A stretch of 21,501 nucleotides of DNA, taken from NCBI GenBank assembly GCA_002509485.1, contig DAWO01000140.1, positions 920-22,420 of the forward strand. The letters run 5' to 3'. Below the pieces are notes generated by a model. The model was not told the origin of the DNA, did no database searches, and saw only the letters and a program-made list of their open reading frames with translations. Of this stretch, positions 1-7,298 are shown in pieces (positions within the stretch are counted from its first letter, which is position 1; each line of letters opens with the position of its first letter). The stretch is from Methanolinea sp. UBA477 (GTDB lineage: Archaea > Halobacteriota > Methanomicrobia > Methanomicrobiales > Methanospirillaceae). The translations under genes were made by a program, and so were the position numbers.

Positions 1-108
1 CGCCTGGACAAGCGGTTCCCTCTTGAACGGGGGTCTTGGATCATCGGGGTGCCCCTTGAGGAGGACGTCCAGAACTATTGCGTTGACCTCTTTTTTATCA
101 GTCTTCAT
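1..108 (-). CDS. DUF655 family protein, N-terminal part (runs off window)
   Basis: Only the first 36 codons are present; the gene continues beyond base 1. The reading starts at ATG 108-106 and contains VLLKGHPDDPRPPFKREPL, which matches my memory of the start of DUF655, an archaeal family with predicted nucleic-acid-binding folds and no proven role. A strong Shine-Dalgarno sequence (GAGGAGG) lies just upstream and overlaps the end of rpoF. In many archaea DUF655 follows rpl21e and rpoF and precedes the rRNA dimethyltransferase ksgA, so the order seen here is the usual one. A job in rRNA or tRNA metabolism is inferred from that context. The family call is fairly firm although only a fragment can be seen. 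Confidence 0.8.
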   Translation of the reverse strand, partial: MKTDKKEVNAIVLDVLLKGHPDDPRPPFKREPLVQA

Positions 109-118
109 TCGGGCCTCC

Positions 119-469
119 TCAGGAATGCGCCTTTACGATCTCGATTATGCCGTCGAGCTCTTCGCCGGTCAGGGTAAACTTCTCCTTTGCGTAAATAGCC
201 CTGAGCTCGTCCCGGGTTCTGGGCATGACATTCGCGATCCGGAATGCAATCTCGGGTTTCATCTTCTCCTGTTCGAGAAGATCCCCGACAAGTGCTCGTG
301 AGCTCTCCGCTGATGTCTTCGAGAGCTGGTTGGCATGTTCAATACTCTTGCGAAGTTCATATGACATCTCCTTGCCGGCCTCGATGCGCTCCGATTCCAC
401 CCTGATGAGAATCTCTTTGAGCTCTGGAAGCGTTATCTTCTCTTCGCTAAGAATCCCCTTTACTTTCAT
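119..469 (-). CDS. rpoF: DNA-directed RNA polymerase subunit F (Rpo4)
   Basis: This 116-residue protein matches the archaeal RpoF/Rpb4 family in length and pattern. RpoF pairs with Rpo7 to form the stalk of archaeal RNA polymerase, which helps open-complex formation and processivity. The N-terminal half is a charged helical stretch and the C-terminal part is an HRDC-like helical bundle with MKPEIAFRIANVMPRTRDEL (residues about 70-89), typical of the family. The start ATG is 22 bases after the end of rpl21e, and the DUF655 gene follows with an overlapping ribosome binding site. It appears to be co-transcribed in the large translation operon. No oddities were seen. Confidence 0.93.
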   Translation of the reverse strand: MKVKGILSEEKITLPELKEILIRVESERIEAGKEMSYELRKSIEHANQLSKTSAESSRALVGDLLEQEKMKPEIAFRIANVMPRTRDELRAIYAKEKFTLTGEELDGIIEIVKAHS

Positions 470-491
470 GCCAATTACCAGATGCAGATTG

Positions 492-782
492 TTACCTTTG
501 AGCTTTTAGATGTTGCGGTCTTGCGATGACAACTTTTTCCGAATTGCCATCCCTGATTGAGAGAAGCCATGCACGGCCACGCTGGCCGACGACCGTTCCG
601 GTCTTCCCATGGAACCTCCTGTGGGGCATTCCTTTCTGAACACTGGGTTCGCAGACCACGTGCACTTTCTGCCCTATCTCGAACTGCTGGATCACCGACG
701 TTACAGGTGTGATTCCCCGCTTTCTCAGATCTTTCTTGAACTTATACCGTGTCTTCTTGCGTGGGCCGTTGTGATGTGCCAT
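492..782 (-). CDS. rpl21e: 50S ribosomal protein L21e (eL21)
   Basis: A 96-residue basic protein with the eL21 signature: MAHHNGPRKKTRYKF at the start, an SH3-like core with GQKVHVVCEPSVQKGMPHRR and FHGKTGTVVGQRGRA, and a C-terminal RPQHLKAQR. It is a component of the large ribosomal subunit shared by archaea and eukaryotes. A strong ribosome binding site (GGAGG about 7 bases before ATG) sits in the 19-base gap after pus10. Gene order pus10-rpl21e-rpoF places it inside the long minus-strand translation operon. Length and sequence are normal for the family. Confidence 0.96.
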   Translation of the reverse strand: MAHHNGPRKKTRYKFKKDLRKRGITPVTSVIQQFEIGQKVHVVCEPSVQKGMPHRRFHGKTGTVVGQRGRAWLLSIRDGNSEKVVIARPQHLKAQR

Positions 783-801
783 ATCTTTCCTCCGTTTGTA
801 T

Positions 802-2019
802 CTATTCTACCTGAACCACATCGAGTGTGACCACTCGTGCAGGTCTGCCAAGGACCTCGGCTAGACTGGGTCTTGTCCTCCCGTCATCCCCGGATACGAG
901 TTCCTTGATGTAGAGGCCGGCTTCTCCGGTGACCTCGATTACAAATCGGTCGTCCTCTTCACCAGCAAACTCGATATCAAGAACCCGGCGTTCCCTTACC
1001 TTATCCGCTCTCCGGTGAGCGACCCTCTGCGGCGTGCGCTGGTATATTGTCACCCCTTTGAGGGCCTGCAGGCCTGATTTAAGCTCATATAACGGTAAGG
1101 GGCCGTCAACCTCGACCAGGATCCTGTATTTTTTATACCCCTTGTTCGATTTAATGGTTTCCACCCCGTCCCTGCTGCTCCACCCTTCCAGGTTCACAGA
1201 GACCCTCCCGGCCGCTGACTGGTTGATGCATGCCTCGAGATCCGGCAGCTCAAGAGTGCGCTTTCTGGGTGACACCACCTCCATCACGAACGGGCGTCCG
1301 TTCCCAAGCATCCGTGCGTCGATATCCTCCCGCCCTGCACCGTGCAGGACAGCACCCCCAGACTCGAACATCGTCATTACCGGTCTTCCTATCAGTTCTT
1401 CCACCGAGTCGCTGTACTGTTTCCCGGTAAAATTGCACCGTTCGCATCCTTTCCCGCGGCAGATCCTGCAGTCCCAGTGTGTCTGGGGTATCCCCCGCTC
1501 GAGTTTTTTGTACCGGCCCTGCAAGAATACGGGATTTACCTGGATCTCGACAGTTCCTCCGGAGATATCGAGAATTGCGACGATGTCGGGCCGGGCAAGA
1601 TCCGCATCCCTCCCGGTCAGGGATGACACGGCCTTCCCGACCTCCCTGTTCATCTCAGACTTGAGCGGTTCAGGCCCCAGGAGAGAGAGATCGCTCCACA
1701 CCATCTCCTCGCATTCCGCCATCAGGGGGGGGACCCGTGTCCCTATCAGGAACGTCGAATACTCCCGGTCACCGATGGCCTCCACCACTCTTTCCGCCCA
1801 TTCATCAACCGAAAAAAAGAGGTCCTGGCAGATCCAGCACGGTTCGGTCTCCCGGGCATACGGCATGTTCCTCCCGATACAATGTGCGATGCGGAGGGAG
1901 CGTCCCCTCTCTTCATTTGAGAGCCCAAAAGAGCGTTTGCCAAAGAACCTCCCCAGGCAGTGGTCGCATACGGGTCCGTAGGAGAGGATTGCCTCCACCG
2001 TGTCGAGGAGATCGGTCAT
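802..2019 (-). CDS. pus10: tRNA pseudouridine(54/55) synthase Pus10
   Basis: Archaeal Pus10 isomerises uridine to pseudouridine at tRNA positions 54 and 55. The 405-residue protein begins with a zinc-binding module (C18xxC21 and C61xxC64), continues with a THUMP-like region (about 85-165) containing RPDIVAILDI, then a second cysteine cluster C184xxC187/C192xxC195. The catalytic domain carries GREDIDARMLGNGRPF (229-244), which holds the catalytic aspartate, and ends with YIKELVSGDDGRTRPSL (370-386). The start chosen is the ATG that overlaps the trmY stop in ATGA (2016-2019). The frame stays open 81 codons further upstream, but that stretch is arginine-rich, lies antiparallel-free inside trmY and resembles nothing in the family. 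Coupling to trmY fits a shared product, m1Ψ54. Confidence 0.95.
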   Translation of the reverse strand: MTDLLDTVEAILSYGPVCDHCLGRFFGKRSFGLSNEERGRSLRIAHCIGRNMPYARETEPCWICQDLFFSVDEWAERVVEAIGDREYSTFLIGTRVPPLMAECEEMVWSDLSLLGPEPLKSEMNREVGKAVSSLTGRDADLARPDIVAILDISGGTVEIQVNPVFLQGRYKKLERGIPQTHWDCRICRGKGCERCNFTGKQYSDSVEELIGRPVMTMFESGGAVLHGAGREDIDARMLGNGRPFVMEVVSPRKRTLELPDLEACINQSAAGRVSVNLEGWSSRDGVETIKSNKGYKKYRILVEVDGPLPLYELKSGLQALKGVTIYQRTPQRVAHRRADKVRERRVLDIEFAGEEDDRFVIEVTGEAGLYIKELVSGDDGRTRPSLAEVLGRPARVVTLDVVQVE

Positions 2020-2588
2020 ATCGCCCGCCTCCGGTCCAGCTCGTTTAAGAGGACGGTGATGGCATGGTCGGCATGCAGCGAGAGCGGACCAACCGAGTAT
2101 GACGGAAGACCTGACAGAATCCCGCGTTCCGCATCTGTAAGATTGAGATGGTCGCTTAAGAAGAAGGCTCCGGGTAGTTCGGGCTCGTCCCGGATCTCTC
2201 TTCCGGCCTCGTCGAGGAGGACAAAAGAGAACTCTGCCGCAAGTTCTGCGAGCCCCCCGCACCTGACAGCGATACCGGGCGACGCTTCCCGGAAGCTCGT
2301 GCCGACCGGGAGTGAGAGGGCCTTTTTCAACAACGACCCGGTGCTTCGCTCGTCAGGGTTCAGGTGACGGACATCTCCTCCCGAGATCCTGATCGTCTTA
2401 TCCGGGCCGGGCTCCCCGCAGAGCACGAGATAGCACTCCACGTCCCTCCGGAGATCGTAAGAGAGGAAGAAGGAGGAGTTGACACACCTGCAGAGCACGT
2501 CCATACGGCCGCCTGAACCGGGGAGATCATTGACACTGAAGTCTCCTGATGTCCGGGCCAGGTGACCCACCACGGCAATCCGTATCAT
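2016..2588 (-). CDS. trmY: tRNA (pseudouridine(54)-N1)-methyltransferase TrmY
   Basis: TrmY is a SPOUT-class methyltransferase that uses S-adenosylmethionine to methylate N1 of pseudouridine-54 in archaeal tRNA. The 190-residue length is right. Typical segments include TSGDFSVNDLPGSGGRMDVL near the start, CYLVLCGEPGPDKTIRI (about 52-68), and the SAM-knot region FFLSDHLNLTDAE (about 141-153) followed by GPLSLHADHAITVLLNELDR. It starts five bases after the SRP54 stop, with TAGGCGG directly before ATG. Its stop overlaps the pus10 start by 4 bases, so the enzyme that makes Ψ54 and the one that methylates it are probably produced together. The family call is confident. Confidence 0.93.
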   Translation of the reverse strand: MIRIAVVGHLARTSGDFSVNDLPGSGGRMDVLCRCVNSSFFLSYDLRRDVECYLVLCGEPGPDKTIRISGGDVRHLNPDERSTGSLLKKALSLPVGTSFREASPGIAVRCGGLAELAAEFSFVLLDEAGREIRDEPELPGAFFLSDHLNLTDAERGILSGLPSYSVGPLSLHADHAITVLLNELDRRRAI

Positions 2589-2592
2589 CCGC

Positions 2593-3912
2593 CTACATCC
2601 CGCCGAAGCGTTTCATCATGCGCTGCATGTTGAACTTGCCCTGACCGCCCCTCACACCCTTGAGGGCGCGTTTCATCGTCTTGTAGTATTTCAAAAGCTC
2701 CCTGACCTCGTCGGGAGTCGTCCCTGCTCCCATTGCTATACGCTGGATGCGTGAACTGGAGAGAAGGGACGGCTCATCGAGCTCAGCCGCGGTCATCGAG
2801 TCCATGATGATCCGGTACTTTGCCATCTTCGCGCTGGTCATGTCATACGCATCGCCGGGAAGTTCCAGGTTCCCCATGGGGAGCATGCTCATGATCTGCT
2901 TTAAGGGACCCATCCTGTTGACCGCTTCCAGCTGCTTGTACATGTCGCGGAGGGTGAATTTGCCCCGCATCATGGCATTGACATCGATCTCGCCCTCTGA
3001 TATGCTCTCTTCCGCACGCTCGACGAGGGCTCTCAAATCGCCCATCCCGAGGAGACGCGATATGAACCCGTCAGGGTCGAACCGCTCCAGGTCCTCGATC
3101 GTCTCACCGCTGCCGATGAAGACGATCCCGCTCTTCGTCTCGGCCACGGCCGAGAGGGCACCGCCACCCTTTGCGGTCCCGTCCATCTTGGTTATGATGA
3201 CTCCGTCGATATCGATGGCTTCATGGAAGCGCCTGGCCTGCTCGCTCGCCTGCTGGCCGAGTGCGGCATCGATCACGAGCCAGCGGTGTGTCGCATTCGA
3301 GATGGCGTTGATATCGATGATCTCCTGGATGAGGTCGGCTTCGAGGGCATGCCTTCCCTGGGTGTCGATTATGACCACCTCTGTCCCTGCGTGCGCCTTC
3401 AGCCCCTCACGAACCAGTTTGTGTGCGTCCTTATCGGTGGGATCACCAAAACAGGGGACATGTATCCGTGAACAGAGTGTGGACAGCTGCTCGTAGGCAC
3501 CCGGCCTGAACGTATCACCACAGATGACCGCGACACGAAGCCCCTTTCTCTGGAAGAACCGCGCAAGCTTGGCCGTGGTGGTGGTCTTTCCGCTCCCCTG
3601 GAGACCCGCCATCAGGATGACCTGTGGGCCAAGCTTCACCTCGCCCGTCGGGCCCATCAGCCTGACGAGCTCCTGGTAGACGATACGGAGCACGTGCTCC
3701 CTGGCACTCATCCCTTTCGGAGGCTCTTCTTCCAATGAACGCGTCTTGATGGCCTGGGAGAGGGCCATGACGAGCTTGACGTTCACATCGGCCTGGATGA
3801 GGGCCCGCTGGAGGTCCTTTACCAGCTCGTCCACGGCAGCACGATCGACCACCGTCTTTCCGGCCAGTTTCTTCAGAGCGTCCTTGAGCGATGTTCCGAG
3901 ACGGTCAAGCAT
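2593..3912 (-). CDS. srp54: Signal recognition particle 54 kDa protein (SRP54)
   Basis: SRP54 binds signal peptides emerging from the ribosome and, with GTP, docks to the receptor FtsY at the membrane. The 439-residue protein has the N-terminal helical bundle (1-90), P-loop GLQGSGKT (103-110), G4 TKMD (241-244) followed by GTAKGGGALS, and the methionine-rich M domain (about 295-439) ending in GKFNMQRMMKRFGGM, which binds SRP RNA and signal peptides. One unusual residue: the G3 motif reads DTQGR (183-187), where DTAGR is the usual form. The gene overlaps the end of ftsY by 8 bases, with a GAGAGG ribosome binding site adjacent to ATG, so the particle and its receptor are translationally coupled. 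Confidence 0.97.
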   Translation of the reverse strand: MLDRLGTSLKDALKKLAGKTVVDRAAVDELVKDLQRALIQADVNVKLVMALSQAIKTRSLEEEPPKGMSAREHVLRIVYQELVRLMGPTGEVKLGPQVILMAGLQGSGKTTTTAKLARFFQRKGLRVAVICGDTFRPGAYEQLSTLCSRIHVPCFGDPTDKDAHKLVREGLKAHAGTEVVIIDTQGRHALEADLIQEIIDINAISNATHRWLVIDAALGQQASEQARRFHEAIDIDGVIITKMDGTAKGGGALSAVAETKSGIVFIGSGETIEDLERFDPDGFISRLLGMGDLRALVERAEESISEGEIDVNAMMRGKFTLRDMYKQLEAVNRMGPLKQIMSMLPMGNLELPGDAYDMTSAKMAKYRIIMDSMTAAELDEPSLLSSSRIQRIAMGAGTTPDEVRELLKYYKTMKRALKGVRGGQGKFNMQRMMKRFGGM

Positions 3913-4930
3913 CCTCTCTCGACCCCCCGAAGAGTTCGCCTATCACTGCGGCCGGTTCGAACGGCATGATGTCGTCATACCCCTGGCCAACCCCGAGGAA
4001 CATGAGCGGTTTTCCGATAGTATGGGCTATTGAGATCGCCGCCCCGCCCCGGGAATCCATGTCGGCCTTGGTGAGGATCACGGCATCGGCTCCAACCGAC
4101 TTCTCAAATTCATGGGCCCGTACAACGGCATCGTTTCCCGCAACCGCCTCGTCGACATAGACGATGAGGTCTGGTTTCATGACCCTCCGGATCTTGTCCA
4201 GCTGGTTCATGAGATTGGCCCGGTTGTGGAACCTCCCGGCAGTATCTGCAAGCACCACGTCTACCTTGTGCGCAGATGCGTACTGGACGGCATCGAAGAG
4301 GACCGCCGATGGATCGGCTCCATGCTGGTGCTGGATGATCTTGATTCCGAGCCGGCGGGCATGCTCGTCGATCTGCTCGATGGCACCTGCCCTGAAGGTG
4401 TCGCCTGCGCCGATGACAACTGAAAATCCGTTTTTTTTCAGGAAAGATGCGATCTTTGCAACGGTTGTGGTCTTCCCGGTTCCGTTCACACCGGTGAAGA
4501 GGATCTTTACCGGGCGATCGTGTCCCCTGATATAGGCAGGAAGGTCAAAGCCGTCTCCGAGCACCTGCATGAGCGCATCATGGAGGGCAGAGAAGACGAT
4601 TCCATCAACGGATTCCCCGATCTTTCTCCGTTGTCCGGTGAGGTTCTGCCTGACAAGCGATATGATCTCCTCGGTGACCGGAAGCGCAACGTCGCTCTCG
4701 AGGAGCACCATCTCGAGTTCAAAAAGAGGTTCGCTGACATCGTCCTCGGATATGAAGAACTCGCGGTCGGTGACAAGGACCTTTACCCTGTCCATCATCC
4801 CGGGGCGCTTTTCGGCGGGAGCCCGCCCCGGGTGGGATGAATCAGGCTCAGCGCCCGCTGAAGCGGTCCCGATATTCTCTTCCAGTCTGCCCTGGATCTT
4901 TTGCAGCCGTGACCGGAGACCTTCGAACAT
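3905..4930 (-). CDS. ftsY: Signal recognition particle receptor FtsY
   Basis: FtsY is the membrane-associated SRP receptor GTPase. The 341-residue protein has an N-terminal charged linker (about 1-60), an N domain, then the G domain with P-loop GVNGTGKTTT, GDTFRAGAIEQ, G3 DTAGR and G4 TKAD followed by MDSRGGAAIS. The C-terminal half ends with LGVGQGYDDIMPF, standard for FtsY. ATG at 4930-4928 is preferred because AGGTGG lies just before it; a GTG two codons upstream (4936-4934) is possible but has no ribosome binding site. It lies between pfdA and srp54 and overlaps the latter by 8 bases. A run of eight A residues on the coding strand (near 4430-4438) encodes Lys-Lys-Asn within LKKNGF. Confidence 0.96.
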   Translation of the reverse strand: MFEGLRSRLQKIQGRLEENIGTASAGAEPDSSHPGRAPAEKRPGMMDRVKVLVTDREFFISEDDVSEPLFELEMVLLESDVALPVTEEIISLVRQNLTGQRRKIGESVDGIVFSALHDALMQVLGDGFDLPAYIRGHDRPVKILFTGVNGTGKTTTVAKIASFLKKNGFSVVIGAGDTFRAGAIEQIDEHARRLGIKIIQHQHGADPSAVLFDAVQYASAHKVDVVLADTAGRFHNRANLMNQLDKIRRVMKPDLIVYVDEAVAGNDAVVRAHEFEKSVGADAVILTKADMDSRGGAAISIAHTIGKPLMFLGVGQGYDDIMPFEPAAVIGELFGGSREDA

Positions 4931-4948
4931 CCCCACCTAACCCCGGTC

Positions 4949-5425
4949 TTATTCCTCGTCGGGTTCAGGAACGGGTGCCTGTCCTGCCTGTCCCATCTGC
5001 GCCTGCTGGTAACCCATCTCGAGGCGCCTGCCGATCTCCATCATCTGGGAACGGACACGCTCAAGGGTCTCTGCGACCTTCTTTGACGAGGCTTCCATCT
5101 CGGTGATGCGATCCTTCATGAACTCGACTGCCTCCTCGTTCGATCGCTCCACGACGACTTCGGCCCCGATATTGACCAGGATCTTCTCCGGGTTGTCAAC
5201 CCGGACCGGCACGCTCGCACCGCCCCCCAGTTGGAGAAGAACCGTGCTCTCTCCAGCTTCAAGGAGCCCTTTCATGGCTTCTATGGCTGCCGTAGCCTCC
5301 ATTCTCCCCTCCTCAAGGATCGCCAGCTGCTGGGAAAAAATCTCTGCCTGCTGCCTGTATTCGTTCAGGTAGAGCTGGAGGGACTGAAGCTCCCGTGGGT
5401 CAACCTTCTCCACGTTATTCACCAT
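4949..5425 (-). CDS. pfdA: Prefoldin subunit alpha
   Basis: Prefoldin alpha forms, with four beta subunits, a jellyfish-shaped chaperone that captures unfolded proteins and passes them to the thermosome. This 158-residue protein has the expected pattern: an N-terminal coiled coil (about 10-55, LYLNEYRQQAEIFSQQLAIL), a beta-hairpin core with VLLQLGGGASVPVRV and KILVNIGAEVVVE, and a C-terminal coiled coil (about 100-145). The tail is rich in Gln, Gly and Pro and ends in acidic residues. The ATG overlaps the end of rpl18a by 11 bases, without a clear Shine-Dalgarno, so the exact start is slightly uncertain. The rpl18a-pfdA-ftsY order is a familiar archaeal arrangement. Confidence 0.94.
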   Translation of the reverse strand: MVNNVEKVDPRELQSLQLYLNEYRQQAEIFSQQLAILEEGRMEATAAIEAMKGLLEAGESTVLLQLGGGASVPVRVDNPEKILVNIGAEVVVERSNEEAVEFMKDRITEMEASSKKVAETLERVRSQMMEIGRRLEMGYQQAQMGQAGQAPVPEPDEE

Positions 5426-5606
5426 CGTGTACGCTAATGGTATTCACTGTGATATACCTTCTTTTCAGCCTGTGTTTGCTCCCAATCACTGCAAATGTCC
5501 TCTCCTGCGCCTGTGCCTCGTTGGGCGCAGTGATGATCTTCGTGTAGGGATGCCACTCGTCGTCAATCTTGAAGGTACCTTTCACTTCAAACTGTTTCTC
5601 GTCCAT
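5415..5606 (-). CDS. rpl18a: 50S ribosomal protein L18Ae / LX (eL20)
   Basis: A 63-residue protein starting MDEKQFEVKGTFKIDDEW and containing ERTFAVIGSKHRLKRRYITV, which is the archaeal LX (L18Ae/eL20) family, a peripheral large-subunit protein. Start choice: the frame stays open 24 codons upstream, but this ATG has GGAG at about 8 bases and the extension overlaps eif6 and matches nothing. It sits directly after eif6 and overlaps pfdA. The length is normal for archaeal LX. Confidence 0.92.
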   Translation of the reverse strand: MDEKQFEVKGTFKIDDEWHPYTKIITAPNEAQAQERTFAVIGSKHRLKRRYITVNTISVHDGE

Positions 5607-5610
5607 TTGA

Positions 5611-6273
5611 TCACTCCAGAAATCCAAAAATATCCTCGACCCGGCCAAGCTCGAAACCTGTGGTCCCGGAACCGGCAAGATAGCCGTTTCTGTTCACCAG
5701 AAGGCCTGCGCCGACCAGCCCGCTTCCCATGCAAACCGAGCCGGTGCCTACCGGGATTTCGCCCGCCTCTTCGAGCATCCGGATCTCCTGACCGGTGCTC
5801 CGTGGGGGAACCATGATGCCCCTGTCGGTGGCCACTCCGGCCATTCCCACCGTCTTTAAGCCTCCAAGAGAGAGATGCAGGACCCGTGTCCCGAGAAATT
5901 CTCCGATCTCCCTGGCCATGTCTGTCGGCATGTCCGGATGAACGACGGCGATACTGCCATTCACCAGTATGACGTTCCCGGCAGCGTTCATGGTGTGGGT
6001 CAACAGGTATATGTCACCATATTCCTTTAGTATACCAATCTCATCTCCGGTGGCAAGGCCGCTTACAACGAAACCCCGGCTGTTTCCACACAGAAGTGAG
6101 CCGATGATCTCGCATCCCTGGATGGTTGTCGCTACGATCTCCACATCGAGGTTATCTTTCAGCGCAGCGACAAACCCGGCCGGCGCCGTTGGCGGAATGA
6201 CCGCAATATCGTCAAATACCCGGGAAAAAACCCCGATACTCGGGTCACCTCCGAATGAGATGGTCCTGTCCAT
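5611..6273 (-). CDS. eif6: Translation initiation factor aIF6
   Basis: aIF6 binds the large ribosomal subunit and blocks premature joining with the small subunit; it also acts in subunit biogenesis and recycling. The 220-residue length fits the pentein-fold family, built of five repeats. Visible marks include FGGDPSIGVFSRVFDDIAVI at the start, NSRGFVVSGLATGDEI, VPPRSTGQEIRML and GSVCMGSGLVGAGLLVNRNG near the C terminus. ATG 6273-6271 is chosen because it starts four bases after the rpl31e stop with a GAGG ribosome binding site; a TTG six codons upstream is less likely. Its stop lies within the rpl18a ribosome binding region. Confidence 0.95.
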   Translation of the reverse strand: MDRTISFGGDPSIGVFSRVFDDIAVIPPTAPAGFVAALKDNLDVEIVATTIQGCEIIGSLLCGNSRGFVVSGLATGDEIGILKEYGDIYLLTHTMNAAGNVILVNGSIAVVHPDMPTDMAREIGEFLGTRVLHLSLGGLKTVGMAGVATDRGIMVPPRSTGQEIRMLEEAGEIPVGTGSVCMGSGLVGAGLLVNRNGYLAGSGTTGFELGRVEDIFGFLE

Positions 6274-6277
6274 GTGC

Positions 6278-6541
6278 CTATTCCTCGGCAAGTTCCGCCT
6301 GAACCTGCCCGTCCTCGAACTTCATTGCCCTGACGCGGATCCTCGAGGGTGGCTTCTGGCTTCCCCTCTCCCAGATGTGTTCATTGATGCTCATGTCAAG
6401 TTTCACGTCGGGGCTCTTCATGTGCCTGCTCAGGTACTTCCTGATATCCTTGATGGCTGTGTTGCTTCTCTTCCACCTTGGTGCACGCTTCACGTCCCTC
6501 AGGGGGATGATATAGATCTGCTCCTGCAGTTTCTCGGCCAT
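6278..6541 (-). CDS. rpl31e: 50S ribosomal protein L31e (eL31)
   Basis: An 87-residue basic protein matching eL31, which lies near the exit-tunnel opening of the large subunit. Clear family segments are IYIIPLRDVKRAPRWKRSNT (about 9-28), a helix with IRKYLSRHMK, and IWERGSQKPPSRIRVRAMKF. The ATG is one base after the rpl39e stop codon, and eif6 follows after four bases. The rpl39e-rpl31e-eif6 order is widely conserved in archaea. Confidence 0.96.
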   Translation of the reverse strand: MAEKLQEQIYIIPLRDVKRAPRWKRSNTAIKDIRKYLSRHMKSPDVKLDMSINEHIWERGSQKPPSRIRVRAMKFEDGQVQAELAEE

Positions 6542-6542
6542 A

Positions 6543-6695
6543 TTACACCTTCAGCGTATTCCGTCTCCAGTTGCGCCTCTTGGGGTGGGATGTCACTTTC
6601 CTCTTGGTACGGAGCATCACCCACGAAGGTACGCGCCTGTTCTGTTCACATGCTTTTCCAAGTCGGATCTTATATCCTTTTGTCGTTTTGCTCAT
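6543..6695 (-). CDS. rpl39e: 50S ribosomal protein L39e (eL39)
   Basis: A very short gene of 50 codons, read from ATG 6695-6693 to TAA 6545-6543. It translates as MSKTTKGYKIRLGKACEQNR, then RVPSWVMLRTKRKVTSHPKR and a basic tail RNWRRNTLKV. This is eL39, a small protein lining the peptide exit tunnel of the large subunit; the RVPxWVMxRT core and RNWRR end are hallmarks. It fits exactly between the PP-loop gene (gap 18 bases) and rpl31e (gap one base). The call is firm despite the size. Confidence 0.96.
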   Translation of the reverse strand: MSKTTKGYKIRLGKACEQNRRVPSWVMLRTKRKVTSHPKRRNWRRNTLKV

Positions 6696-6713
6696 GAATT
6701 ATCACCCTCGTTC

Positions 6714-7298
6714 TTATACTCTGCCGATGACAAGCGACTGGCGATGGCGGTCCGGGAAGAACCGTTCCGGAACTTTCCCGAGCCTTGCCATCTCTTCCCT
6801 GATCTCTCTTTCATAGTCGCCGTTCTCCAGAGTGCCCGACTCCCCGTACTGTACCTTCAGGTGCCGCTCTGCAAGCCGGTCCACTTCCCTCTTCCCGTAC
6901 CCGAGAAGGGGGCGGACGTAACTGCAGCCGGACCTGTCCTGCAGGGAGAGAACCTCGTCTCTCGTAAGCCTGGGGACCCGGTCATCGAAGCGGGTCCCGT
7001 CGGCAATCACTTCATACTCCATTGCAAGGATCTCGAGCGCACGGATATGCACCATCTGAATGGCCTGGTTGGGATATCCGCAGGCCTGGATGGTGTTCAC
7101 CGCCATATCCAGTAAATCATCCGGAAACACTCGTTTTTTCAGGGGAAATCCAAGGATTCGTGCAGCGTCCTCAAGATGGGAGATGGACCGATGCGGATCG
7201 AAGACGAAACTGTTCAATTCGATCTCATAGTCGCGTGACAGCAGGACCGCTGAAAGTCCGCTGTCCTTTCCCCCACTGAAGAGTACTCCTGCTTTCAT
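6714..7298 (-). CDS. PP-loop ATP pyrophosphatase-like protein (COG2117 type)
   Basis: A 194-residue protein with an N-terminal PP-loop, SGGKDS (residues 8-13), the ATP-binding mark of the adenine nucleotide alpha-hydrolase superfamily that includes tRNA-thiolating and amidating enzymes. Further conserved-looking parts are ADGTRFDDRVPRLTRDEVLS and YVRPLLGYGKREVDRLAE, where a substrate-specific half would lie. It resembles the archaeal group once described as a predicted subunit of a tRNA methylaminomethyl-thiouridylate methyltransferase (COG2117); no reaction is proven to my knowledge. It overlaps the PDCD5 gene by 4 bases (ATGA) and precedes rpl39e, so an RNA-modification or translation role is inferred. 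It lacks an obvious zinc site. Confidence 0.8.
   Translation of the reverse strand: MKAGVLFSGGKDSGLSAVLLSRDYEIELNSFVFDPHRSISHLEDAARILGFPLKKRVFPDDLLDMAVNTIQACGYPNQAIQMVHIRALEILAMEYEVIADGTRFDDRVPRLTRDEVLSLQDRSGCSYVRPLLGYGKREVDRLAERHLKVQYGESGTLENGDYEREIREEMARLGKVPERFFPDRHRQSLVIGRV

Noticed and set aside
1034..1981. A 315-codon open frame on the plus strand opposite pus10
   Set aside because: It is a shadow of pus10 with low-complexity Ser/Arg/Pro composition and no recognisable domain.
2020..2262. N-terminal extension of Pus10 by 81 residues
   Set aside because: The stretch is arginine-rich, lies wholly inside trmY in another frame, and Pus10 homologues begin at the ATG overlapping the trmY stop.
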